Shown here piece after piece: positions 1-6,142 of a DNA stretch of 6,292 bases; within the stretch, counting starts at the first letter, position 1, and each line of letters starts with the position of its first letter. The position numbers and the translations under genes are program-made. Below the pieces are notes generated by a model. It saw nothing but the letters and a program-made list of their open reading frames with translations, did not search any database and was not told the DNA's origin. The stretch spans positions 1-6,292 of the forward strand of contig JAJRTT010000173.1 of assembly GCA_024278155.1 (NCBI GenBank), read 5' to 3'. The stretch is from Bacteroidota bacterium. Its GTDB lineage: Bacteria; Bacteroidota; Bacteroidia; Bacteroidales; JAADJA01.

Positions 1-744
1 AAAGCCAAAGAAGAGGGATTGGCGGTGATGCTCGACGGTCAGGGAGGGGATGAACTATTGTTGGGCTATGACAGGTATTTTGTTGCGTGGCTCCACTCAA
101 ACAAAGGGTTTGGCAGAATTCGCAGTTTCAGGAAAATCGTTGGCAACTCAAAACTGTCATCCGTTCAATTATTGAAATATTACCTGTATTTCTTAAATCC
201 TAAAATCCGAAAGGCTAAAATAAAAAAGAAGTTCAATTTTGTTAAAAAGGAGTTTTTAAAGCAGGTAAATACAGGGTTGCTGAAAAGGCTCAGTCAAGGG
301 TTCCAAAGCTTGGCCCGGCTTCAGAAAGATGAAGTACTAAAATATCAACTACCTCATTTGCTAAAGTACGAGGATAAAAACTCAATGGCCCATTCAATCG
401 AATCCCGTTTGCCTTTTCTGGATTACCGGCTATTGGAATTTTCTTTATCGCTTCCTCCCGAACATAAAATAAAAATGGGCTGGTCGAAATACATCTTACG
501 GAAGAGCATGGATAACCAGCTTGATAAAAAAGTATTGTGGCGAAAAAACAAATTTGGCTTTGAAGCTCCAGCTAAGATATGGATGTCTGATCATGAAAAA
601 ATAAAAGAAACAATAAATGGATCTGCAATCCTCAGGGAAATTATGCAGTCAATCCCGAATAAATTTGATGATCTTAAAATTATGTGGCGACTTTATAATA
701 TAGCTTTGTGGGAAAAATCGTTTAATATTAAATGGGATGAATAA
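1..744 (+). CDS. Asparagine synthase (glutamine-hydrolysing)-type amidotransferase, C-terminal part, 5'-truncated by window
   Basis: The reading frame is open from base 1, so this is the last 247 residues of a longer protein; family members are usually about 600 residues. The TTG at 19 is inside the domain and is not a real start. Seen: DGQGGDE (residues 12-18), matching the SGxGGDE loop of the synthetase domain; SIESRLPFLD (132-141), the highly conserved AsnB segment; and RKNKFGFEAP (181-190), another family hallmark. The N-terminal glutaminase domain (catalytic Cys2) and the SGGxDS ATP-binding loop should lie upstream of the window. Known for the family: ATP-dependent transfer of amide nitrogen from glutamine to a carboxylate through an adenylated intermediate, in the cytosol. 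Copies inside polysaccharide loci are often thought to amidate sugar acids or peptide-like substituents; that role is inferred here. The stop overlaps the next gene by 8 bp, indicating operon membership. Family call is firm, substrate unknown. Confidence 0.93.
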   Translation, partial: KAKEEGLAVMLDGQGGDELLLGYDRYFVAWLHSNKGFGRIRSFRKIVGNSKLSSVQLLKYYLYFLNPKIRKAKIKKKFNFVKKEFLKQVNTGLLKRLSQGFQSLARLQKDEVLKYQLPHLLKYEDKNSMAHSIESRLPFLDYRLLEFSLSLPPEHKIKMGWSKYILRKSMDNQLDKKVLWRKNKFGFEAPAKIWMSDHEKIKETINGSAILREIMQSIPNKFDDLKIMWRLYNIALWEKSFNIKWDE

Positions 745-1846
745 GATAAAAGTTTGTCATCTGACCTCAGTTCATAATCGAAATGATACGCGTATCTTTC
801 ATAAAGAGTTGCCAGCCCTGGCAGGGGCAGGTTTTGATGTGTGCGCGATAGTGGCTGATAGCAAAGGTGATGAACAAAGGCCAGGGTATTTTATCTATGA
901 TGTGGGAAGTCCGTCCAACAGGTTGCAAAGAATAAGTCTGACGACCAAAAAAGTTTTCACAAAGGCGATGGGGATAGATGCGGATATTTATCATTTTCAT
1001 GACCCTGAGTTATTGTTGATCGGAAAGAAAATTAAAAAACAGGGAAAGATAGTTGTTTATGACGCCCACGAAGATGTCCCCCGTCAGATTTTAAGTAAAT
1101 ATTGGATAAATAAACACATCCGCAAACTTCTCTCAACGGCAACTGAACGATTTGAAAATTCCGCTTGCAAAAAACTTGATTTCATAATTACGGCCACACC
1201 TTTTATCAGGGAACGATTTGTAAAAGTCAATCCCAATGTGCTTGATGTTAACAATTTTCCGGTAATTGACTTTGGGAAGGAACTGCCTGATTGGAACACC
1301 AAAGAAAATAAAGTTTGTTATATCGGAAGCCTTACAAAAGTAAGGGGGATAACAGAACTCATAAGCTCTTTATCATTTGTCAAAGGGGTCACTTTGGAAC
1401 TTGGTGGTGCTTTTTCACCTGAAAATTATCGGGATGAAATAATAAAAACAGAAGGATGGGATAAGGTGAACGAATATGGGTTTATTAACAGCAAAACAGT
1501 TAATGGAATAATGGCTGGATCTAAGGCCGGACTTGTTACTTTTTATCCTGAACCCAATCATATCAATGCTCAACCAAATAAAATTTTTGAGTATATGTCA
1601 GCTGGAATTCCGGTAATTGCTTCAAATTTTCCTTTGTGGAAAAAAATTATCGAGAAAAACAATTGTGGGATTTGCATCGATCCTTTAGACCCGGTGCAAA
1701 TTGCCAAAGCAATTACATACATTTGTGAAAATCCTGAAAAAGCGGAACAGATGGGGAAAAAGGGATTGCAACTGGTCAAAGAAAAGTACAATTGGGAAAT
1801 TGAAAAAAAGAAATTGGTTTCTATTTATTCAAAATTGATTCAATAA
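737..1846 (+). CDS. Glycosyltransferase family 4 (GT-B fold)
   Basis: A 369-residue protein of normal length for a single-domain-pair GT4 enzyme. The N-terminal half starts with KVCHLTSVHNRNDTRIF (5-21), the acceptor-side opening common in polysaccharide-locus GT4 proteins, followed by HFHDPE (86-91) and YDAHED (108-113). The C-terminal nucleotide-sugar half has the YIGSLTKVRG strand-loop (195-204) and QPNKIFEYMSAGIPVIAS (279-296). In the usual EX7E motif the second Glu is E285; the first is replaced by Asn277, a variation I believe is common in this NKIFEYM-type subgroup. Known role: transfer of a sugar from an activated donor with retention of configuration, at the cytosolic membrane face. 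Donor and acceptor cannot be read from sequence. ATG 737 overlaps the preceding gene by 8 bp and the next gene begins 6 bp after the stop, so it sits in the operon. No Shine-Dalgarno box is visible, as usual in Bacteroidota. Confidence 0.93.
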   Translation: MNKIKVCHLTSVHNRNDTRIFHKELPALAGAGFDVCAIVADSKGDEQRPGYFIYDVGSPSNRLQRISLTTKKVFTKAMGIDADIYHFHDPELLLIGKKIKKQGKIVVYDAHEDVPRQILSKYWINKHIRKLLSTATERFENSACKKLDFIITATPFIRERFVKVNPNVLDVNNFPVIDFGKELPDWNTKENKVCYIGSLTKVRGITELISSLSFVKGVTLELGGAFSPENYRDEIIKTEGWDKVNEYGFINSKTVNGIMAGSKAGLVTFYPEPNHINAQPNKIFEYMSAGIPVIASNFPLWKKIIEKNNCGICIDPLDPVQIAKAITYICENPEKAEQMGKKGLQLVKEKYNWEIEKKKLVSIYSKLIQ

Positions 1847-1852
1847 TTACAG

Positions 1853-2605
1853 ATGTCAGAGCTCGTTTCCATAATAACCCCGGTTTATAATTCGGAAAAA
1901 TATATCGCCCAAACTATCGAATCGGTATTGGCCCAAACCTATACCAATTGGGAAATGATTATAGTAGATGACTGTTCTTTAGATAACAGCCGTAAGATTA
2001 TCAGGGGATTCGCAAAGAAAGAGAGCCGGATACACCTGATTGAATTCGGGGAAAACTCGGGGACAGGAAAAGCCAGGGAAGAGGCCCTTCGTAAATCAAA
2101 AGGGAGGTTTGTGGCTTTTCTCGACAGCGATGATTTGTGGATGCCCAAAAAGCTGGAAAAACAAATCCGGTTCATGACCAGGAACGATTACCCGATCAGT
2201 TTTACTTCCTACAAATTGATTGACGAAACGGGCAAGGACCTGAAAAGGCTTATCCAGGTCGTAAAAAGCGTAAACCTTCATCAGTACTTGAAAAACACAA
2301 TTATCGGTTATTCGAGTTCGATGATCGATTTGAATCAAACTGGCAGCATCCATATTAAGGATGTACGCATACGGGTCGATACACAGGTGTGGATTGGTTT
2401 GTTAAAGAAAGGCTTTGTGGCGTACGGCCTTGATGAAGTATTAATGGTTTACCGTGTCCATAAAAAATCAATTTCATCCAATAAGCTTTATGCCGCAAAA
2501 AAAACCTGGGATTTGTACTACCGTATCGAAAACCTTGGTTTTTTCAAATCAGCTTTTTATTTTGGCAATTATGCTTTTAACGCATTTAAGAAGCATTACT
2601 TATAA
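1853..2605 (+). CDS. Glycosyltransferase family 2 (GT-A fold)
   Basis: A 250-residue protein, the size of a compact bacterial GT2 enzyme. Seen: VSIITPVYNSEKYIAQTIES (5-24), the classic GT2 opening; VDDCSLDNS (38-46), nucleotide-binding; AFLDSDDLW (88-96), containing the metal-binding DxD; and VDTQVWIGLLKKG (175-187), where D176 occupies the place of the catalytic base. The segment VYRVHKKSIS (199-208) and the aromatic, basic tail to residue 250 are typical of the WcaA-like subgroup in O-antigen and capsule loci. Known role: metal-dependent, inverting transfer of a sugar from a nucleotide donor to a lipid-linked acceptor at the inner membrane. The sugar is not predictable. Its start is 6 bp after the GT4 stop and its stop is 4 bp before the methyltransferase ATG. 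No truncation or missing key residue is seen. Confidence 0.94.
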   Translation: MSELVSIITPVYNSEKYIAQTIESVLAQTYTNWEMIIVDDCSLDNSRKIIRGFAKKESRIHLIEFGENSGTGKAREEALRKSKGRFVAFLDSDDLWMPKKLEKQIRFMTRNDYPISFTSYKLIDETGKDLKRLIQVVKSVNLHQYLKNTIIGYSSSMIDLNQTGSIHIKDVRIRVDTQVWIGLLKKGFVAYGLDEVLMVYRVHKKSISSNKLYAAKKTWDLYYRIENLGFFKSAFYFGNYAFNAFKKHYL

Positions 2606-2609
2606 TATT

Positions 2610-3287
2610 ATGGGGGAGCTGGATAAAATAAAAGAAAGGTACGAAACCCGCAAAAACCTGACTGAAGTTGTTTCAGGTAAAGCGTTTTATTATACGTGGT
2701 ATATGCAGGTCGAAAGGGAACTTGTTTATCAGGAGATACTTCAAAAGAAATTCGGCAATGACCGGTCTGGGCTTAAGGTAATTGAGATTGGTGCCGGAAC
2801 CGGGACGAACCTGTACTTTTTTTCAAAATATGGTTGTGCCCTCAAAAATATCTGGGCAAATGAACTTCTTGAAGACAGGTTTTCGATTCTAAAAGAAAAA
2901 TTTCCAAATATCAACCTTGAACTTGGGGATGCTTTAAAATTAGATTATCAAAATAAATTTGACATTGTATTCCAATCCACGGTTTTTACTTCCATACTTG
3001 ATATGGGTTTTAAAAAGAAACTTGCCAACAAGATGATGGAAATGGCAAAAAAAGATGGGCTGATTCTATGGTACGACTTTAAATACGACAACCCATCCAA
3101 CAAAGATGTGAAAGGCGTTGGGAAAAATGAAATACGTGAACTGTTCGGAAATGCAAAGGATATACGTTTTCACAATGTTACCCTGGCACCACCTATTGGC
3201 CGGAGGATCAATAAGTTTTATAACTTTGTCAATACGGTTTTCCCATTTCTCAGGACACACTTGATTGCCGAAATAAAAAAACAATAA
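2610..3287 (+). CDS. Class I SAM-dependent methyltransferase of a polysaccharide locus
   Basis: A 225-residue protein if started at ATG 2610, which lies 4 bp after the GT2 stop. The frame stays open upstream to a GTG at 2454, but that would overlap 152 bp of the glycosyltransferase and adds a sequence without domain character, so 2610 is preferred. Seen: VIEIGAGTGTN (57-67), motif I for SAM binding; NELLEDR (84-90) with the acidic residue after strand 2; ELGDALKLD (104-112); FDIVFQSTVFTSI (117-129), motif IV; and DGLILWYDFKYDNPSN (149-164) followed by TLAPPIGRRI (191-200), a combination I associate with methyltransferases inside glycan clusters. Known chemistry: methyl transfer from S-adenosylmethionine. 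O-methylation of a sugar, or end-capping of the chain, is inferred from the neighbours. The stop codon overlaps the next ATG by one base (TAATG), suggesting coupled translation. Confidence 0.88.
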   Translation: MGELDKIKERYETRKNLTEVVSGKAFYYTWYMQVERELVYQEILQKKFGNDRSGLKVIEIGAGTGTNLYFFSKYGCALKNIWANELLEDRFSILKEKFPNINLELGDALKLDYQNKFDIVFQSTVFTSILDMGFKKKLANKMMEMAKKDGLILWYDFKYDNPSNKDVKGVGKNEIRELFGNAKDIRFHNVTLAPPIGRRINKFYNFVNTVFPFLRTHLIAEIKKQ

Positions 3288-4567
3288 TGGGAATGATTAA
3301 ACCAAAAATACGCGATAAGATATATTTTTACCTCTTTCTTGCCCTGGCGTTTTTTATCCCGGTCCATGATAAGTTTGTCCCGCCCATAATTATCCTTATT
3401 GGCCTTAACTGGATTTTGGAATTCAATTTCAAGGAAAAATCCCAACTTATAAAGCATGAACGGAAACGAAGGGACATACTGGCCTTTGGCCTTTTGTACC
3501 TGTTGTATGTGACCGGTGTTTCTTATTCATCCCAATTGAAAGGGCAGGAAGGTGCTTTTTTCGACCTGGAAGTAAAAATGTCCCTATTGATATTTCCCTT
3601 GCTCTTTTCAAGCATTGATTTTGGCCCTTTTCGTAAAAATTTCTTTAATCGCGTACTAGGTTCTTTTGTAATTGGCAGCCTTTTCAGTGGGTTGCTGCTC
3701 ATTGGGTTTTCTTCCTTTGAGTTTTTTAATGGGAAGGGGGACTGGAATTTGTTTTTTTATACAAAATTGTCCCATTGGCAACATCCCAGTTATTTTGCTT
3801 TGTACTATGCTTTTTCCATTGCGGTTATTCTGGTGCGCCTTATCGGCAATTTTGAAATTTCCAGGAGGGAAAGGTATTTTTATTTTATCCTGATTCTCTG
3901 TTTTCAATTGCTGATTGTGATATTAAGTTCCAAAGCCGGGATACTTGCTGTTGCCATAATGTATCTTGTGATACTTCTATATTTGTTCGTAAAAAAGAAC
4001 TTGGGCATCTCTAATCGTTTTTGGGCCCCCGTATTTTTGTTTATTTCCCTTTCCCTGCTTTTAATTATGTTTCCACAATCCTATGGCCGTTTTGTAAATG
4101 CAAAAAGTGCCGTTGAACATGAAACATCATTGCCAACAGATACCAAAGAGAGTTCGGCCGCAAGGATACTGGTCTGGAAATCCGCTTTTGAGGTTATCAA
4201 AGCAAACCCTGTAATCGGTGTCGGTACTGGCGATGTGAAACAGGAACTGAGGAAAGTATATAAAGAGAAAAAAATCGAAGGCGCCTATGAAGACCACCTG
4301 AACGCCCACAACCAATTTATCCAGACCACGGTTGCCCTTGGGGTTCTTGGTCTATTGGTCCTGGTATTGGGCTTCCTCATGCCCACTATCTATTCCTTTA
4401 AGAGGAATTCGCTTTTGTATTTGCTTTTCCTTGTATTGGCCGGCTTTCATTTTCTTGTGGAATCCATGCTCGAACGCCAGGCCGGCGTGGTGTTTTATGC
4501 GTTTTTTAATTCATTGTTGTTTTATTTTGCAATTGAAAAAGACAAAAGACTAAACCCTCTGGAATAA
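3287..4567 (+). CDS. O-antigen ligase / polymerase-like (WaaL/Wzy) polytopic membrane protein
   Basis: A 426-residue protein with about twelve hydrophobic stretches (roughly 11-25, 30-46, 64-80, 94-110, 122-142, 165-186, 196-213, 217-235, 245-262, 346-367, 374-391, 400-415) and one large hydrophilic loop at 263-345, the layout of the O-antigen ligase (Wzy_C/PF04932) superfamily. Seen: LSHWQHPSYFALYY (161-174); LSSKAG (213-218); ARILVWKSA (292-300) with the conserved Arg293; NPVIGVGTGD (307-316); and NAHNQFIQ (339-346), the loop His-Asn pair thought to be functional in WaaL-type enzymes. A late LERQAGVVFYAFFNS (395-409) also fits Bacteroidota members. Known for the family: transfer of undecaprenyl-linked glycan either to lipid A core (ligase) or onto a growing chain (polymerase), in the inner membrane on the periplasmic side. 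Sequence alone does not separate the two. Start ATG 3287 overlaps the preceding stop by one base; ATG 3293 is an alternative. It is the last gene of the operon. Confidence 0.87.
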   Translation: MGMIKPKIRDKIYFYLFLALAFFIPVHDKFVPPIIILIGLNWILEFNFKEKSQLIKHERKRRDILAFGLLYLLYVTGVSYSSQLKGQEGAFFDLEVKMSLLIFPLLFSSIDFGPFRKNFFNRVLGSFVIGSLFSGLLLIGFSSFEFFNGKGDWNLFFYTKLSHWQHPSYFALYYAFSIAVILVRLIGNFEISRRERYFYFILILCFQLLIVILSSKAGILAVAIMYLVILLYLFVKKNLGISNRFWAPVFLFISLSLLLIMFPQSYGRFVNAKSAVEHETSLPTDTKESSAARILVWKSAFEVIKANPVIGVGTGDVKQELRKVYKEKKIEGAYEDHLNAHNQFIQTTVALGVLGLLVLVLGFLMPTIYSFKRNSLLYLLFLVLAGFHFLVESMLERQAGVVFYAFFNSLLFYFAIEKDKRLNPLE

Positions 4568-4576
4568 AAAATGGCC

Positions 4577-4599
4577 AATTGTTATTACAAATAGCAATT
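4577..4599 (+). terminator. Hairpin just after the polysaccharide operon, possible weak terminator
   Basis: Starting 10 bp after the last operon stop, AATTGTTATT (4577-4586) can pair with AATAGCAATT (4590-4599) as RNA through 10 pairs including one G-U, leaving a 3-nt loop. The stem is AT-rich and is not followed by a U-run, so it is not a canonical intrinsic terminator. Position at the operon end supports a 3'-end or processing role, but this is inference. Confidence 0.35.
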
Positions 4600-4611
4600 A
4601 ACACCCAATAT

Positions 4612-4644
4612 CTGTTATCCAGAACAGAAATACTGGCCTAACAG
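4612..4644. repeat. Imperfect inverted repeat abutting the ATPase promoter
   Basis: CTGTTA (4612-4617) and CCAG (4619-4622) are complementary to CTGG (4633-4636) and TAACAG (4639-4644), giving ten pairs with one small internal mismatch (T against CC) around a 10-nt centre. The right arm ends at the base before the TTTG of the putative -33 box. Such a position suits a repressor or activator site; it could instead be part of the upstream operon's 3' end. A shorter perfect repeat, TCTGTT (4611-4616) with AACAGA (4623-4628), uses the same left arm. No known regulator is recognised. Confidence 0.4.
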
Positions 4645-4676
4645 TTTGCATTCACAATAATAATTATGTAGTTTTG
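4645..4676 (+). promoter_or_regulatory. Bacteroidota-type sigma promoter for the ATPase gene
   Basis: TTTG at 4645-4648 and TAGTTTTG at 4669-4676 match the Bacteroidota housekeeping promoter (TTTG at -33, TAnnTTTG at -7) exactly, separated by 20 nt, within the usual spacing. Transcription would begin a few bases after 4676, leaving only about 8-12 nt before ATG 4692. It shows that the ATPase is transcribed independently of the polysaccharide operon. Both boxes are seen directly; activity is inferred. Confidence 0.68.
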
Positions 4677-4691
4677 TCAAAAATTGCACAA

Positions 4692-5948
4692 ATGGACCGC
4701 AAGCTATTGACCGAAATCATCTTTGACCAGAAAAACTTGTCATGGGACATAAGTAATTTACCGCGCCTGGAAAATTTACATAAAATAAAAGGGGATTATA
4801 TTGAAGTTTTGACCGGGATAAGGAGATGTGGGAAGTCAACAGTTTTAAATGAAATAAGGTTTGGGAGTCTTGAGAATGATTATTACATGAATTTCGATGA
4901 TGATCGCTTACTGCATTTTAGGGTAGGTGATTTTCAAATGCTGTATGAACTTTTTGTAGAGTTGTTCGGTGAACAAAATACATTTTATTTTGATGAAATC
5001 CAAAATATCGAGGGTTGGGAGCGTTTCGTGAGAAGGCTGCACGATTACAAAAAAAAGATTTACATTTCAGGTTCAAACGCCACCATGCTCAGTAGTGAAT
5101 TGGGCACAAGGTTGACGGGAAGGTATGTTTCGCATGAACTGTTCCCTTTTTCATTCGTGGAATACCTAAATTTCAAGAATATTTCTTTTGAAAAGGAAAA
5201 ACTATTTTCAACAATTGGTAAAGCAGAAATAAAAAAACACTTTTTTGAATATCTTGAAAAAGGTGGGTTTCCCGAATATTTGAAAAACGGGAACAAAGAT
5301 TATTTAAAGTTTTTGTTTGAAAGTATATTATATCGGGATGTGCTTGTCCGGCATAAATTGGTGAATGAGAAAGAAATGAGGGAGTTGGTATTTTACCTTG
5401 CAAGCAATATCGCAAAACTTGTTTCATATAACAACTTGGCAAAACTTATCGGGGTCCAAAATGCAAGTACCGTAAAAAAGTACATTCAATATCTTGAAGA
5501 CCCATATCTCATTTTTCAAGTTAGCAAATACGATCATTCTGTCAAAAAGCAGATATTCAACCCAAAAAAAATATACTTTATCGACAATGCCCTGGCTTCG
5601 CTATTGGGCTTCCGTTTTTCGGAAGACAAGGGCAGGTTCTTGGAAAACCTTGTTTTTGTCGAATTGAAAAGGAGGGGGTTTGAATTATTCTACCATAAGG
5701 AAACCAAAGAATGTGATTTTTTGTTAAAGGAAAAAAACAAAATAGTTTCGGCAATCCAGGTATCAATATCGTTGAACGACCAGGCAACAAGAAAAAGGGA
5801 AATCGCAGGCTTGCTTGAAGCAATGAAGGTAAACGGTCTGCGGTCAAGCTTGATCCTGACCGAAGATGAAGAAGAACAAATCACAATTGGTATAATAACA
5901 ATCGAGGTTTTGCCTGTATGGAAATGGTTGCTCAGGGACACTATGTAG
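4692..5948 (+). CDS. AAA-type ATPase with C-terminal DUF4143 domain
   Basis: A 418-residue protein from ATG 4692. The in-frame TTG at 4674 lies inside the promoter -7 box and would add only six residues, so ATG is preferred; MDRKLLTEII is also a natural opening for this family. Seen: Walker A GIRRCGKST (42-50); Walker B TFYFDEIQ (97-104) followed by GWERFVRRL (108-116); a sensor-like IYISGSNATML (123-133); RLTGRYVSHELFPFSFVEYL (140-159), a signature of this family; KGGFPEYL (190-197); and a wHTH-like middle section including VQNASTVKKYIQYL (255-268). The C-terminal DUF4143 part has RFLENLVFVELKRRG (315-329), ECDFLL (340-345) and IQVSISL (355-361). It resembles a PD-(D/E)xK fold, but the E-x-K pair reads Q356-V-S358, so nuclease activity is doubtful. 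The cellular role of this widespread cytosolic family is not known. Length is normal and no damage is seen. The last codons (...DTM, stop) lie within an 11-bp direct repeat. Confidence 0.93.
   Translation: MDRKLLTEIIFDQKNLSWDISNLPRLENLHKIKGDYIEVLTGIRRCGKSTVLNEIRFGSLENDYYMNFDDDRLLHFRVGDFQMLYELFVELFGEQNTFYFDEIQNIEGWERFVRRLHDYKKKIYISGSNATMLSSELGTRLTGRYVSHELFPFSFVEYLNFKNISFEKEKLFSTIGKAEIKKHFFEYLEKGGFPEYLKNGNKDYLKFLFESILYRDVLVRHKLVNEKEMRELVFYLASNIAKLVSYNNLAKLIGVQNASTVKKYIQYLEDPYLIFQVSKYDHSVKKQIFNPKKIYFIDNALASLLGFRFSEDKGRFLENLVFVELKRRGFELFYHKETKECDFLLKEKNKIVSAIQVSISLNDQATRKREIAGLLEAMKVNGLRSSLILTEDEEEQITIGIITIEVLPVWKWLLRDTM
5937..5947. repeat. 11-bp direct repeat, left copy (GACACTATGTA)
   Basis: GACACTATGTA here recurs exactly at 6071-6081, with 123 bp between the copies. 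This copy covers the last codons of the ATPase gene and the first two bases of its TAG stop. It also carries the left arm of a short palindrome, CACTA-TG-TAGTG (5939-5950). It may be a target-site duplication or a remnant of local duplication. An 11-bp match alone could be chance; its position at the gene end makes it notable. Confidence 0.5.
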
Positions 5949-5953
5949 TGCTT

Positions 5954-6069
5954 GTCTTTGATCTCCGATTTCTTCGTTACGCTCTCTTGAAAAATACTCG
6001 TTTACATTAGCAAACTGCGCTTTTTCAAGCTTCACGAGCTTTATTGGTCAATCGCTTGGCTTTATAGAC
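5954..6069. repeat. Nested imperfect palindrome, possible miniature element relic or structured 3' region
   Basis: Complementary blocks occur in nested order. The core is CTTGAAAAA (5986-5994) with TTTTTCAAG (6021-6029), perfect over 9 bp, with GTTT (6000-6003)/AAAC (6012-6015) inside and GCTC (5981-5984)/GAGC (6036-6039) outside. Weaker outer pairs are CGATT (5966-5970)/AATCG (6050-6054) and GTCT (5954-5957)/AGAC (6066-6069). A competing hairpin, AAGCT (6027-6031)/AGCTT (6037-6041), shares bases with the core right arm. The whole sits between the two 11-bp direct repeats. It contains no convincing gene. It could be a non-coding mobile relic, an intergenic repeat family member, or the ATPase transcript's 3' structure. 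Confidence 0.45.
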
Positions 6070-6070
6070 T

Positions 6071-6081
6071 GACACTATGTA
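6071..6081. repeat. 11-bp direct repeat, right copy (GACACTATGTA)
   Basis: Exact second copy of the sequence at 5937-5947. Flanking bases differ on both sides, so the identity stops at exactly 11 bp. It marks the right edge of the palindromic segment and separates it from the downstream coding remnant. Confidence 0.5.
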
Positions 6082-6142
6082 CAGTAATTGCTTTTACAAA
6101 TAATCAAACAAAAATCTATCATTAATATTTATCAAATGCTGA

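Noticed and set aside
19..21. TTG 19 as a true start for the first gene
   Set aside because: The frame is open to base 1, and the DGQGGDE motif right after it belongs to the middle of the synthetase domain, so the gene is cut by the window.
2454..2609. Longer form of the methyltransferase starting at GTG 2454
   Set aside because: It would overlap the glycosyltransferase by 152 bp, and the added residues read as an out-of-frame translation of that gene. ATG 2610, 4 bp after the GT2 stop, fits the tight operon spacing.
4032..4039. TATTTTTG, matching a Bacteroidota -7 box, inside the ligase-like gene
   Set aside because: No TTTG lies at the required distance upstream and it sits in the middle of a membrane-protein gene; T-rich matches are expected by chance.
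767..4315. Several minus-strand frames of 62-89 codons within the glycan genes
   Set aside because: All are shadows of well-supported + strand genes, with no recognisable domains, and composition reflecting the opposite strand.
4674..4691. TTG 4674 as start of the ATPase
   Set aside because: The TTG overlaps the promoter -7 box TAGTTTTG and would lie upstream of the expected transcript start. ATG 4692 gives a natural family N-terminus.
5844..6035. 63-residue minus-strand frame over the ATPase end and tail
   Set aside because: It is antisense to the conserved ATPase C-terminus and crosses the repeat boundary. I considered whether it was a relic of a GIY-YIG-like or repeat-encoded peptide, but no motif supports that.
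5937..6081. Integron attC or phage att site for the direct-repeat segment
   Set aside because: The terminal RYYYAAC/GTTRRRY core expected of attC is not present at the ends, no integrase is in the window, and there is no tRNA at the boundary.
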